21,253 bases of DNA, taken from contig DOIX01000018.1 of assembly GCA_003511885.1 (NCBI GenBank), positions 34,027 to 55,279 of the forward strand. Reading direction: 5' to 3'. This document shows positions 7,964 through 14,732 of this stretch, one piece after another (position 1 is the stretch's first letter; the number at the start of each line of letters is the position of its first letter). A model generated the notes under the pieces. That model worked only from the letters and a program-made list of their open reading frames with translations. It was not told the origin of the DNA and did no database searches. The translations under genes and the position numbers were made by a program. This DNA is from Cyanobacteria bacterium UBA11153 (GTDB taxonomy: Bacteria; Cyanobacteriota; Cyanobacteriia; Cyanobacteriales; Coleofasciculaceae).

Positions 7964-8070
7964 ATAGCAGTTCGATGGGATTTGAAAATGCTCAGTTTCT
8001 GGACATAAAAATCCTATTGTTATGGTTTGCTGCGAAATATTGCGATTTGTTTACTACTTAGGAGATGAAC

Positions 8071-8820
8071 ATGGACGAGCGCCCCCAGCCGGAATCTTGT
8101 GCCCCTAAACTATCGGATACAGTCAGCATTTTAGATGAAGAAGCTGCCTTTCAAGTCATCCAAGATGCGGTACTAGGTTTGTGGTCAGTTGTCAATAACT
8201 TAACTACTATACGTCCCCCAAAAAGAGAACGCTACCGTGTCAGTATCTTTGGTTCCGCACGACTTAAACCCGAAACTTCTCTTTATAATGGAGTGCGACA
8301 TTTAGCCAGCGAATTAACGGTAATGGGCTGCGATATTGTCACAGGTGGGGGACCGGGATTAATGCAAGCGGCGAATGAAGGAAGTGTGAGTGCAGATCCC
8401 AAAGATGTGACCAAATCTATCGGTATTCGTGTGGATTTGGACTACGAACAAAATGTTAATCCTTTTGTCGAACAAGTCTATCAACATCGAACTTTTTTTT
8501 CCAGACTCCATCACTTTGTCCTCCTTTCTGATGCTTTTGTCGTAGTACCGGGAGGGGTGGGTACAGCATTAGAAGCGTTAATGATTTGGCAACTTTTGCA
8601 AGTCCGTAAATTGCACGAAACCCCCCTAATTATGGTAGGAACAATGTGGTATGATTTGCTGGATTGGGCACAAAAAAATATGGTAGATGGAGAGTTTTCT
8701 CTCGCGGATCCAGTTGATATGAAGATTCCTCGCTGCGTTGATAGTTTTGAGGAGGCGGTTACATTGCTTCGGGAATCCCATGCGGTATGGAAGCGTTGCA
8801 ATGTAAGTGTTGATGGCTAA
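8071..8820 (+). CDS. LOG family (TIGR00730-type) Rossmann-fold protein
   Basis: A nucleotide-binding protein of the LOG/lysine-decarboxylase-like family. Proven members are phosphoribohydrolases that release the base from nucleoside monophosphates such as cytokinin precursors. Counting from 8071 it has 249 aa, with GGGPGLMQAANEG starting at residue 92 and the family signature PGGVGTALE at 160-168. Some 50 residues precede the Rossmann core, so it is longer than the shortest LOG proteins. ATG 8071 is preferred because TAGGAG (8059-8064) lies 6 bases before it. ATG 8065 touches the ribosome-binding site and is unlikely. The stop codon is inside the heptamer array that follows. The true substrate is unknown. 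Confidence 0.88.
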   Translation: MDERPQPESCAPKLSDTVSILDEEAAFQVIQDAVLGLWSVVNNLTTIRPPKRERYRVSIFGSARLKPETSLYNGVRHLASELTVMGCDIVTGGGPGLMQAANEGSVSADPKDVTKSIGIRVDLDYEQNVNPFVEQVYQHRTFFSRLHHFVLLSDAFVVVPGGVGTALEALMIWQLLQVRKLHETPLIMVGTMWYDLLDWAQKNMVDGEFSLADPVDMKIPRCVDSFEEAVTLLRESHAVWKRCNVSVDG

Positions 8821-8930
8821 TGACTAATTGCTCATGGCTCATGGCTAATTGCTCATGGCTAATTGCTAATCCCTAATCCCTACTCCCTAATCCCTAATCC
8901 CTAATCCCTACTCCCTACTCCCTACTCCCC
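8814..8930. repeat. Long composite heptamer STRR array
   Basis: About 17 seven-base units: TAATTGC/TCATGGC-type up to about 8868, then CCCTAAT/CCCTACT-type to 8930. It fills the entire gap between the LOG-type gene, whose TAA stop is within the first unit, and the glycosyltransferase start at 8938. This is the longest repeat array in the window. Confidence 0.88.
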
Positions 8931-8937
8931 ATTAAAT

Positions 8938-9987
8938 ATGAGAAAACTTTACTTTTTACTTCCTGGAAAAGGTGGTACATTTGCTTGTGGTGGTCTTTGG
9001 GCAGAATTAAAAACCTTTAATCTGGCTCAAGAGGTTTGCTCTGCGAATATTGTCACTTATCGTCAGCGGGAAAAAGATACGCTTTTCCTGGATGACTTGC
9101 TTAAGGATAAGAATAGCATCCATGATTTAGAAGATATTATTTTTGTCGTTAGTTGGGGATTTGATATCCCAAAATTAGTGACAAAGCTGAGATCCTATCA
9201 TGTAGTTTATCATGCCCATAGTGCCGGATATGGATTTAGACTGCCTCCCAGGATTCCGATTATTACAGTCAGCAGAAATACCATGGGATACTGGGGACAA
9301 AAGTCTCCAAATTCTCTTATCTATTATTTGCCTAATCAAATTGCCGATGAGTTTCATAATTTAAACCGGGAAAGGGATATTGATGTGTTAGTACAAGCCC
9401 GGAAATCCTCCGAGTATTTAATGTCGGAATTAATTCCAGGATTAAAACAGCAATGTAACTTGGTTGTAATTGATTCCTATATTGAGGATTTACCGGGGTT
9501 ATTCAATCGGGCAAAAGTTTATCTCTATGACTCGGCTGAATATTGGGCACAACAGAGAGTTAGTGAAGGATTCGGATTGCAACCAATGGAAGCATTAGCC
9601 TGTGGATGTCAGGTTTTTTCTAGCGTTAATGGTGGATTGTCGGATTATTTAGATCCAGGATTTAATTGTTATAAGATTGCTGGATATTCCCAAGAGTATG
9701 ATGTTGAGAGAATTATGAAGGTGGTGAGGAGTTGGAGTGCGAAGGCATCTGACAGTCAGTTAAGCCCGCTTGCCTTAGCACCTGAAGTCTTAGCCGAGTA
9801 TCGACATGAAAATATTATCAGACGCTTCAAGGTGATATTGGAGGATATTAATGTATTTTTCGATAATCAAAACCATTTAACACCCAATATCAAAAGCTTA
9901 ACCAGACAGCGAATCGCCCAATTACTTGTACGGAGAATCCTAAGTAAATTGTCCCAGAAATATCTTAAATTATTTTTATCTAAATAA
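8938..9987 (+). CDS. GT4-like glycosyltransferase
   Basis: A GT-B fold sugar transferase, 349 aa, probably cytoplasmic or loosely membrane-bound. The N-terminal domain opens MRKLYFLLPGKGGTFACGG, a donor-side Rossmann start with a glycine-rich loop. The C-terminal domain has the retaining-GT EX7E motif, E210 to E218 in SEGFGLQPME, followed by ALACGCQVFSS. The C-terminal 30 residues are basic and leucine-rich, which could favour membrane contact. Donor and acceptor are unknown. The ATG lies only 7 bases after a heptamer array and no Shine-Dalgarno sequence is present, so translation may depend on the upstream gene or be weak. It has no clear polysaccharide-cluster neighbours. Confidence 0.82.
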   Translation: MRKLYFLLPGKGGTFACGGLWAELKTFNLAQEVCSANIVTYRQREKDTLFLDDLLKDKNSIHDLEDIIFVVSWGFDIPKLVTKLRSYHVVYHAHSAGYGFRLPPRIPIITVSRNTMGYWGQKSPNSLIYYLPNQIADEFHNLNRERDIDVLVQARKSSEYLMSELIPGLKQQCNLVVIDSYIEDLPGLFNRAKVYLYDSAEYWAQQRVSEGFGLQPMEALACGCQVFSSVNGGLSDYLDPGFNCYKIAGYSQEYDVERIMKVVRSWSAKASDSQLSPLALAPEVLAEYRHENIIRRFKVILEDINVFFDNQNHLTPNIKSLTRQRIAQLLVRRILSKLSQKYLKLFLSK

Positions 9988-9988
9988 A

Positions 9989-10014
9989 CCCAATTCCCCC
10001 TTACCCAGATTGGG
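9989..10014. terminator. Weak hairpin between convergent genes
   Basis: CCCAAT (9989-9994) pairs with ATTGGG (10009-10014) over a 14-base loop. It lies between the ends of the convergent glycosyltransferase and phosphotransferase genes. No T-run is present, so its role as a terminator rests mainly on position. Confidence 0.3.
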
Positions 10015-10032
10015 ATCCGCTGTACCATTACT

Positions 10033-11022
10033 TTAAAACAACTGCCAATCATGAGATTTTAACATTTTTAACTGCTCGATGCGATGCTTAAAATAATGGT
10101 CATCTAATCTACTATAATGATGAAGGATAGCTTGATTAAGACTAATCGCCCATACCCAAATATGAGCAACTTGCGTGAATGATTGTAAAGAGTTAATCTC
10201 ATCAGGAGTAAGTTGCTGAATAGATTGATATCCGGCAACAAAAGACTCTCTAATGAGGCGAGGTACGCCAGTACATAAAGCCAATTGAAAAAATTTAGCT
10301 ATGTCAAAAATTCGCCATCCATAGCCGCATTGATCGAAATCAAATAAAGTTACGCGATTATCTGGTGTAAAATGAGCATTACCGCTGTGGGGATCTCCCC
10401 AACAAATTACCCAAAAGGGCGGTGATTGGGGAAAATTAGCTAGCTCATGTTTGATTTTTGCGATCCCATCCACTAAATAAGCCAAATCTTGGGGTTTATC
10501 AGCTAAAAATGGTGCTATAATCTGTAAGGAATTATCCAATAAATATTCTAGCGTTAGGGGTTCGCGGTGAGCTTGGGTGCGAAAATTACCTGTAACTATA
10601 TGAAATTTTGCCACAGTTTCCCCCAGTATCTTAGCCTGAGTTTGGTTCAAATCTCCTAGGGCGACTTTTCCTGGTGCATAAGTAAATAATGCTGCATAAC
10701 GTTTTCCTTCCGGCGCATTAATTTCCACAGATAATGCACCGTCATGAGTTTTCAGAGGATAGGCAACTGGAATGTGATGCTCCTGCAAAAAATCCAGTAA
10801 TTCCAGTTCAAAATCAATATCAGATTTGCTGCGCCAGTGAGTATGAGAAACCCTCAAAATATATAAGTTAGTTTGGGTTTCTACCAGATAGACATCGCTC
10901 AACCCTCGATTCCAAAACTGACATCGCGTCACCGAGTCAATTTGATATGATGGTAGCACTCTGGAAACTAGCCCCACACTCGTGAGAGTTGAGTAAATAA
11001 CTGGAAACCTATCCTCCGTCAT
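10033..11022 (-). CDS. APH-fold phosphotransferase (homoserine kinase II/SrkA-like)
   Basis: A small-molecule or protein kinase of the aminoglycoside phosphotransferase superfamily. From ATG 11022 it has 329 aa. The catalytic loop is CWGDPHSGN with D210 and N215, and the metal site is LFDFDQCG with D228. A tryptophan stands where many family members have histidine before G-D. FDFDQCGYGWRIFDIAKF resembles the RdoA/SrkA group more than antibiotic kinases, so drug resistance should not be assumed. ATG 11022 is preferred over the frame's earlier ATG at 11067, because GGGAG lies 5 bases before it. It stands alone, convergent with the glycosyltransferase and divergent from the acyltransferase. The substrate is unknown. 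Confidence 0.82.
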   Translation of the reverse strand: MTEDRFPVIYSTLTSVGLVSRVLPSYQIDSVTRCQFWNRGLSDVYLVETQTNLYILRVSHTHWRSKSDIDFELELLDFLQEHHIPVAYPLKTHDGALSVEINAPEGKRYAALFTYAPGKVALGDLNQTQAKILGETVAKFHIVTGNFRTQAHREPLTLEYLLDNSLQIIAPFLADKPQDLAYLVDGIAKIKHELANFPQSPPFWVICWGDPHSGNAHFTPDNRVTLFDFDQCGYGWRIFDIAKFFQLALCTGVPRLIRESFVAGYQSIQQLTPDEINSLQSFTQVAHIWVWAISLNQAILHHYSRLDDHYFKHRIEQLKMLKSHDWQLF

Positions 11023-11185
11023 AATTCTCCCTGCCCATTTTTGCGCGCAGTGGGTGTTGCCCACCATTGATCCGATCGAGTGTAGGATAGACTGGACTGG
11101 GAAATTGTATAATATTTGTCAGGAAATACTCACAACTTTGATGGTGGCAATAAAAAAATGCGATCTTGCCAAACCTCCAGCTCCG

Positions 11186-11206
11186 AAGATGCTCGCACTA
11201 CATATA
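11186..11206. repeat. Second copy of the GTAGTGCGAGCATCTT repeat (inverted)
   Basis: The reverse complement of these 21 bases equals 5551-5571 exactly. This copy is followed by CGGAG instead of GCTCGC, so the small hairpin of the other copy is lost. It lies in the divergent gap between the phosphotransferase and acyltransferase genes. Confidence 0.7.
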
Positions 11207-11273
11207 TATAATATTTAGCTAGATAAAATTTGTAATAGCTGATTGATTGACTAACAAAACAGGGAGAAATATC

Positions 11274-12698
11274 TTGCCTCATTTAATTCATCGTGCTTAT
11301 CCACCTCTAGAATTTATTCCCCAAAGGTTTAACCCCATTGTCTATTATATTGCTCGCGGATTGTTGCCTCTATTGCTGCGGTTAAGGGTGCGATCTTGGT
11401 TGCCAGCGGGGATTGGAGAAATCGAAACAGTAAATCTAGATGTACTATTCAATCTTTACCAAGAATTTCAAGATGGTAAAATTCGGTTTTTAATGGCATT
11501 TCGTCATCCTGAAGTTGACGATCCCCTTTGCATGATGTATTTATTTTCTCATGCTGTATCCAAGGCTGCCCAATCGCAAAATATCTCTCTAAAATACCCA
11601 ATTCATTCTCATTTTTTGTACGATCGCGGTATGACACTATGGGCTGGAGACTGGTTAGGCTGGCTATTTTCTTACTTGGGTGGCGTTTCCATTCATCGGG
11701 GGAAGCGACTGGATTTGATTGGTTTACGGACAGCACGGGATTTGTTTGCTAATGGTAAACTACCAATAATGGTAGCTCCAGAAGGTGCGACAAATGGGCA
11801 TAGCGAAATTGTTAGCCCTTTGGAGCCAGGGGTGGCGCAGTTAGGATTTTGGTGTGTGGAAGATTTGGTAAAAGCTAATCGAGCTGAAGATGTGTTGATT
11901 GTACCGATTGGTATTCAATATCGCTATATTAATCCAAATTGGGCAAAACTTGATTGGCTTTTGGGTAAATTGGAAAGGGATTGTGGTTTGCCAGTAGGTA
12001 AGTCTCATCTGGTTGAGGAAAAAGAGGTTTTATATGAGCGACTTTTGCGCCTTGGCGAACATATTATTTCGGAAATGGAATGGTTTTATAGTAGGTTTTG
12101 CCACCAGAAACTACCAGATACTAATATTAGCGTTACTGATTCATCTGCCAATCGCAATCAACTCCTCAAAGCTCGACTCGATGCGTTATTAAATACAGGT
12201 TTAAAAACTGCTGAAGTATATTTTGGTTTGCCATCTCAAGGTACGGTAATTGATAGATGCCGCCAATTAGAGGAAGCGAGTTGGAAAGATATTTATCAGA
12301 AGGATTTATCGGATTTACATTCTATATCCCCATTGAAGCAAGGATTAGCAGATTGGATTGCCGCAGAAGCATCGCTGCGGATGCTACACATGCGCTTAGT
12401 AGAAAGTTTTGTGGCAGTAACAGGAAGCTATGTGCAAGAAAAGCCTACCTTTGAAAGATTTGCCGAAACTTCATTAATTTTATTCGATTTAATTGCCAGA
12501 ATTAAAGGCAAGAAAAACCCCAAACGTCCCCGCTTAGGTTGGCGAAAGGCACGGGTAACTGTGGGGAAACCAATTTCTGTGACACAACGCTGGTTAGTTT
12601 ATCAAGAAAATCGTCAGTCAGCGAGACAGAGTGTTAAAGATTTAACCGCAGATTTGCAATTGGCTTTAGAGGAGATGATTTTGAGTTTTGAGTTTTGA
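11274..12698 (+). CDS. PlsC-type 1-acyl-glycerol-3-phosphate acyltransferase-like protein
   Basis: A membrane-lipid acyltransferase with PlsC motifs: HPEVDD, which fits HX4D (H78, D83), and the substrate-phosphate motif APEGATN (E170), counting from TTG 11274. At 474 aa it is roughly twice the length of simple PlsC proteins. The extra part is a C-terminal region of about 250 residues that looks mostly helical and has no recognised domain. The hydrophobic stretch near residues 22-37 may contact the membrane. I chose TTG 11274 because AGGGAG lies 7 bases upstream and the protein then begins with (M)PHLIHRAYPPLEFIP. TTG 11247 opens the same frame 9 codons earlier with no ribosome-binding site. 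The stop codon is followed at once by a short GGGAGTA-type heptamer run (12699-12721). Confidence 0.8.
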   Translation: MPHLIHRAYPPLEFIPQRFNPIVYYIARGLLPLLLRLRVRSWLPAGIGEIETVNLDVLFNLYQEFQDGKIRFLMAFRHPEVDDPLCMMYLFSHAVSKAAQSQNISLKYPIHSHFLYDRGMTLWAGDWLGWLFSYLGGVSIHRGKRLDLIGLRTARDLFANGKLPIMVAPEGATNGHSEIVSPLEPGVAQLGFWCVEDLVKANRAEDVLIVPIGIQYRYINPNWAKLDWLLGKLERDCGLPVGKSHLVEEKEVLYERLLRLGEHIISEMEWFYSRFCHQKLPDTNISVTDSSANRNQLLKARLDALLNTGLKTAEVYFGLPSQGTVIDRCRQLEEASWKDIYQKDLSDLHSISPLKQGLADWIAAEASLRMLHMRLVESFVAVTGSYVQEKPTFERFAETSLILFDLIARIKGKKNPKRPRLGWRKARVTVGKPISVTQRWLVYQENRQSARQSVKDLTADLQLALEEMILSFEF

Positions 12699-12796
12699 AT
12701 GGGAAGTAGGGAGTGGGGAATGTTTAACCAAGGAGACAGGGAATTTTTGCAGATGTCAGAAAAAACGTTGCCAAATCCTTATCTTTAGGTAGGAGA

Positions 12797-13411
12797 TTAT
12801 TCACCATATCCCCACAGCTTAGGCAAGTTTAAAACAAATCCCGGTAAAATATCTTCTCCTGAAACTGCCACTGGATTCTGCAATACTTCCACATTTTGTC
12901 CCTGACGATAAATTGCCACTTCCCGCTGTTTGGGGTTAATTAACCAACCTAAAAGTGCCCCATTTTCCATATACTCTACCATCTTGTCTTGTAAATCGCT
13001 TAAGCTGTCGGATTGGGAGCGCAATTCCACCACAAAATCGGGATAAATATGGGGAAATGTCCCTTTTTCTTCAGAAGTTAGGGCTTCCCATCGTTGGCGA
13101 CTTACCCAAGAAGCATCGGGAGAACGAGTTGCTCCATTTGGTAAGATAAATCCAGTAGAAGAATCAAAAGCCTCTCCTAATTCTGTGTGTGCTTCATACC
13201 ACCGAAATAATTGTCCCGTCAGACTAAAGTTTCTTTTGCCAGTTTCCCATCCTGTTGGTGGATTCACAATTAATTCTCCTGTGGCTTTCCTTTCTAATCT
13301 TAAGTCCCGATTGGCGATAGCTAGTGCCTCGAATTGTGCGGGAGTGACTTGGAGTCTGATAGAATTAGGTAGGATCAGGATAATTTCTGGTTTGGTGGGG
13401 GTTTGTACCAT
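12797..13411 (-). CDS. Uma2 family (DUF820) putative endonuclease
   Basis: A PD-(D/E)XK-fold protein of the Uma2 family, which is greatly expanded in cyanobacteria and of unsettled function. The 204 aa show the family order: a conserved Glu near WETGKRN, SPDASWV (97-103), then PDFVVELRSQSDSL (124-137) with D125 and E129 as candidate metal ligands, and a final LGWLINP strand (154-160). The usual catalytic Lys after E-x is R131, as in many members. The ATG at 13411 has no strong ribosome-binding site. No antitoxin-like or transposase partner is adjacent, so it appears to be a single-gene unit. Confidence 0.9.
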   Translation of the reverse strand: MVQTPTKPEIILILPNSIRLQVTPAQFEALAIANRDLRLERKATGELIVNPPTGWETGKRNFSLTGQLFRWYEAHTELGEAFDSSTGFILPNGATRSPDASWVSRQRWEALTSEEKGTFPHIYPDFVVELRSQSDSLSDLQDKMVEYMENGALLGWLINPKQREVAIYRQGQNVEVLQNPVAVSGEDILPGFVLNLPKLWGYGE

Positions 13412-13483
13412 CGTTTTGCGATCGCAACTGATCTTTTATTTTATTATCCTGTCCTAATTTATGCAAGTTGAGTCCAGTAATTC

Positions 13484-13573
13484 TCAAAGAGAGGCGTTGC
13501 GGTAACAGGCGATGGCTAATTCTAGATTCTCGCTTTTTTCATTGAGATATGATTCTCTGGTTTGTTCATCCAT
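13484..13573 (-). pseudogene. Remnant of a tetratricopeptide (TPR) protein gene
   Basis: A minus-strand frame starting at ATG 13573 encodes 29 residues ending at TGA. The stretch SENLELAIACYRNA closely resembles the TPR phrase found in cyanobacterial TPR/CHAT proteins, where it is usually followed by more repeats. The N-terminal MDEQTRESYLN also fits the start of such proteins. The expected middle and the whole C-terminus are missing, so it looks like two short pieces joined by a deletion. It is not likely to be functional. Confidence 0.45.
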
Positions 13574-13606
13574 GGTTATGGTTCCTATTTCTAATTTGTC
13601 TTCCTG

Positions 13607-13672
13607 TTTGTAGTAGGCACTTTAGTGCTTCAAAAGCTGATAACGTCAGGCACTAAAGTGCTTACTACGAAC
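13607..13672. repeat. 66-bp imperfect inverted repeat with nested palindromes
   Basis: The left arm GTAGTAGGCACTTTAGTGC (13610-13628) pairs with GCACTAAAGTGCTTACTAC (13650-13668), and pairing extends outwards to 13607 and 13672. Each arm also contains its own small palindrome, GCACTTTAGTGC or GCACTAAAGTGC. A double-level hairpin of this kind suggests a miniature repeat element. It lies upstream of both flanking genes, so it is not a simple terminator. Confidence 0.75.
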
Positions 13673-13707
13673 CAGTTTATACAAGTGTGATGCTACCGGA
13701 CATGATA

Positions 13708-13736
13708 TTGAGTAAGGTACACAGGACAGCTATAAT
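13708..13736 (+). promoter_or_regulatory. Sigma70-type promoter of the CopD-like/cupin operon
   Basis: TTGAGT (13708-13713) and a perfect TATAAT (13731-13736) are separated by 17 bp, the ideal spacing. The predicted transcript start near 13743 gives a leader of about 24 bases before the ATG at 13767. Confidence 0.6.
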
Positions 13737-13766
13737 TTTAAGAGTTCCAGATCCATTTACCATTCT

Positions 13767-14213
13767 ATGCTGTTTAAACTGCTGGTAATTTTTCATACTC
13801 TAGGGGCAACCGTTTGGGCAGGTGGACATCTGGTACTTGCGGTAACTATTCTGCCCAAGGCACTGAAAAGTCGCAATCCGGATTTGATTCACCAATTTGA
13901 GGAGAATTTTGAAGGATTTGGGCTTGTCTCGCTCCTGTTACAAGTCATTACAGGTTTATGGCTGACGTGGATTTATTTTCCAGGTTTCCATAATTTCTTC
14001 AATTTTGATTCTTTCCTTTCTACCTACATTGGCATCAAGTTAGGCTTGCTGCTCCTGACTTTGGGGTTGGCTATTCACGCCCGATTTTTCATAATTCCCA
14101 AATTGACTCAGGAAACATTGAACTCCCTGGCTTATCCTATTATAGGGGTAACAATGTTGGCGGTTTTATTCGTGATTTTCGGGGCAGGTATTCGCCTCGG
14201 CGGATTGACATAA
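13767..14213 (+). CDS. CopD-like four-helix membrane protein
   Basis: An integral membrane protein of 148 aa with four predicted helices, at about 3-27, 51-72, 84-107 and 122-144. The pattern HTLGATVWAGGH in helix 1 (H10, H21) and the late helix with LAIHARFF (H103) recall the CopD family, where conserved histidines are linked to copper or heme. Actual metal binding is inferred, not shown. The ATG follows a promoter by about 24 bases but has no strong Shine-Dalgarno sequence. The cupin gene follows after 11 bp, so the two are co-transcribed. Confidence 0.75.
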   Translation: MLFKLLVIFHTLGATVWAGGHLVLAVTILPKALKSRNPDLIHQFEENFEGFGLVSLLLQVITGLWLTWIYFPGFHNFFNFDSFLSTYIGIKLGLLLLTLGLAIHARFFIIPKLTQETLNSLAYPIIGVTMLAVLFVIFGAGIRLGGLT

Positions 14214-14224
14214 CGGAGGAATAT

Positions 14225-14560
14225 ATGACTAAGACTATTTTAGACATGAAATCGTCAGCAATCCAGTTTCGCGATTGGATTGAATATCCAGAAGCAGGGA
14301 TTTTGAGTAAAGTCATTCTCAAGGACAATTATTGCCAATACACCTTATTTTGTCTAGCGGCGGGCACTGAAATAACTGAACATACTGCCAGCCGCAATGC
14401 TACCATTCATGTCCTAGAAGGGCAAGGAGAATTAACCTTAGAGGGACAAACAATTGCCCTAGAAGCTGGAATATTTGTGGTGATGCCTGCCCGTGCGCCT
14501 CATGCCCTCAACGCCACAGAGAATCTGGCATTTTTACTCATTCTTTCAGAACAACCGTAA
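14225..14560 (+). CDS. Cupin domain protein
   Basis: A single-domain beta-barrel protein of 111 aa. The first cupin motif region is AGTEITEHTASRNATIHVLE (46-65) and the second is GIFVVMPARAPHALNA (82-97). Of the classical metal ligands only H53 and H93 are in place. The second His of HxH is A55 and the usual Glu is absent, while H62 might substitute. It could therefore be a sensor or binding protein rather than a standard metalloenzyme. A strong GGAGG lies 6 bases before the ATG, and the gene is the second in the operon with the CopD-like protein. The gap 14561-14732 after it shows no gene. Confidence 0.85.
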   Translation: MTKTILDMKSSAIQFRDWIEYPEAGILSKVILKDNYCQYTLFCLAAGTEITEHTASRNATIHVLEGQGELTLEGQTIALEAGIFVVMPARAPHALNATENLAFLLILSEQP

Positions 14561-14732
14561 CTTTTGCGATCGCACAGCGCACCCGCGAAGCAATGGCAGG
14601 AGAGTATAACTAAATGATATCAAAGCTAATTCGCACATTTCGACAAGACAATTGTTTATACAGTAGATCGTCAAGAGGTTAACTAACCAGGATTGGGTGT
14701 AATTTACAGTAATTATAAAAACGGAAAAATTC

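Noticed and set aside
7771..8061. 96-codon plus-strand ORF before the LOG-type gene
   Set aside because: It overlaps the GH57 promoter region, crosses the possible miniature element and lacks a ribosome-binding site and any family likeness.
1..8930. Heptamer arrays considered as CRISPR
   Set aside because: The period is 7 bases with no unique spacers, so these are tandem STRRs and not repeat-spacer units.
10033..11022. Antibiotic-resistance role for the APH-fold kinase
   Set aside because: The FDFDQCGYGWRIFDIAKF region fits the SrkA/homoserine-kinase-like group, and there is no mobile-element context.
12744..12788. Tiny ORF after the acyltransferase gene (about 11 codons, MSEKTLPNPYL)
   Set aside because: Too short to judge and with no partner sequence. 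An AGGGA upstream is not enough.
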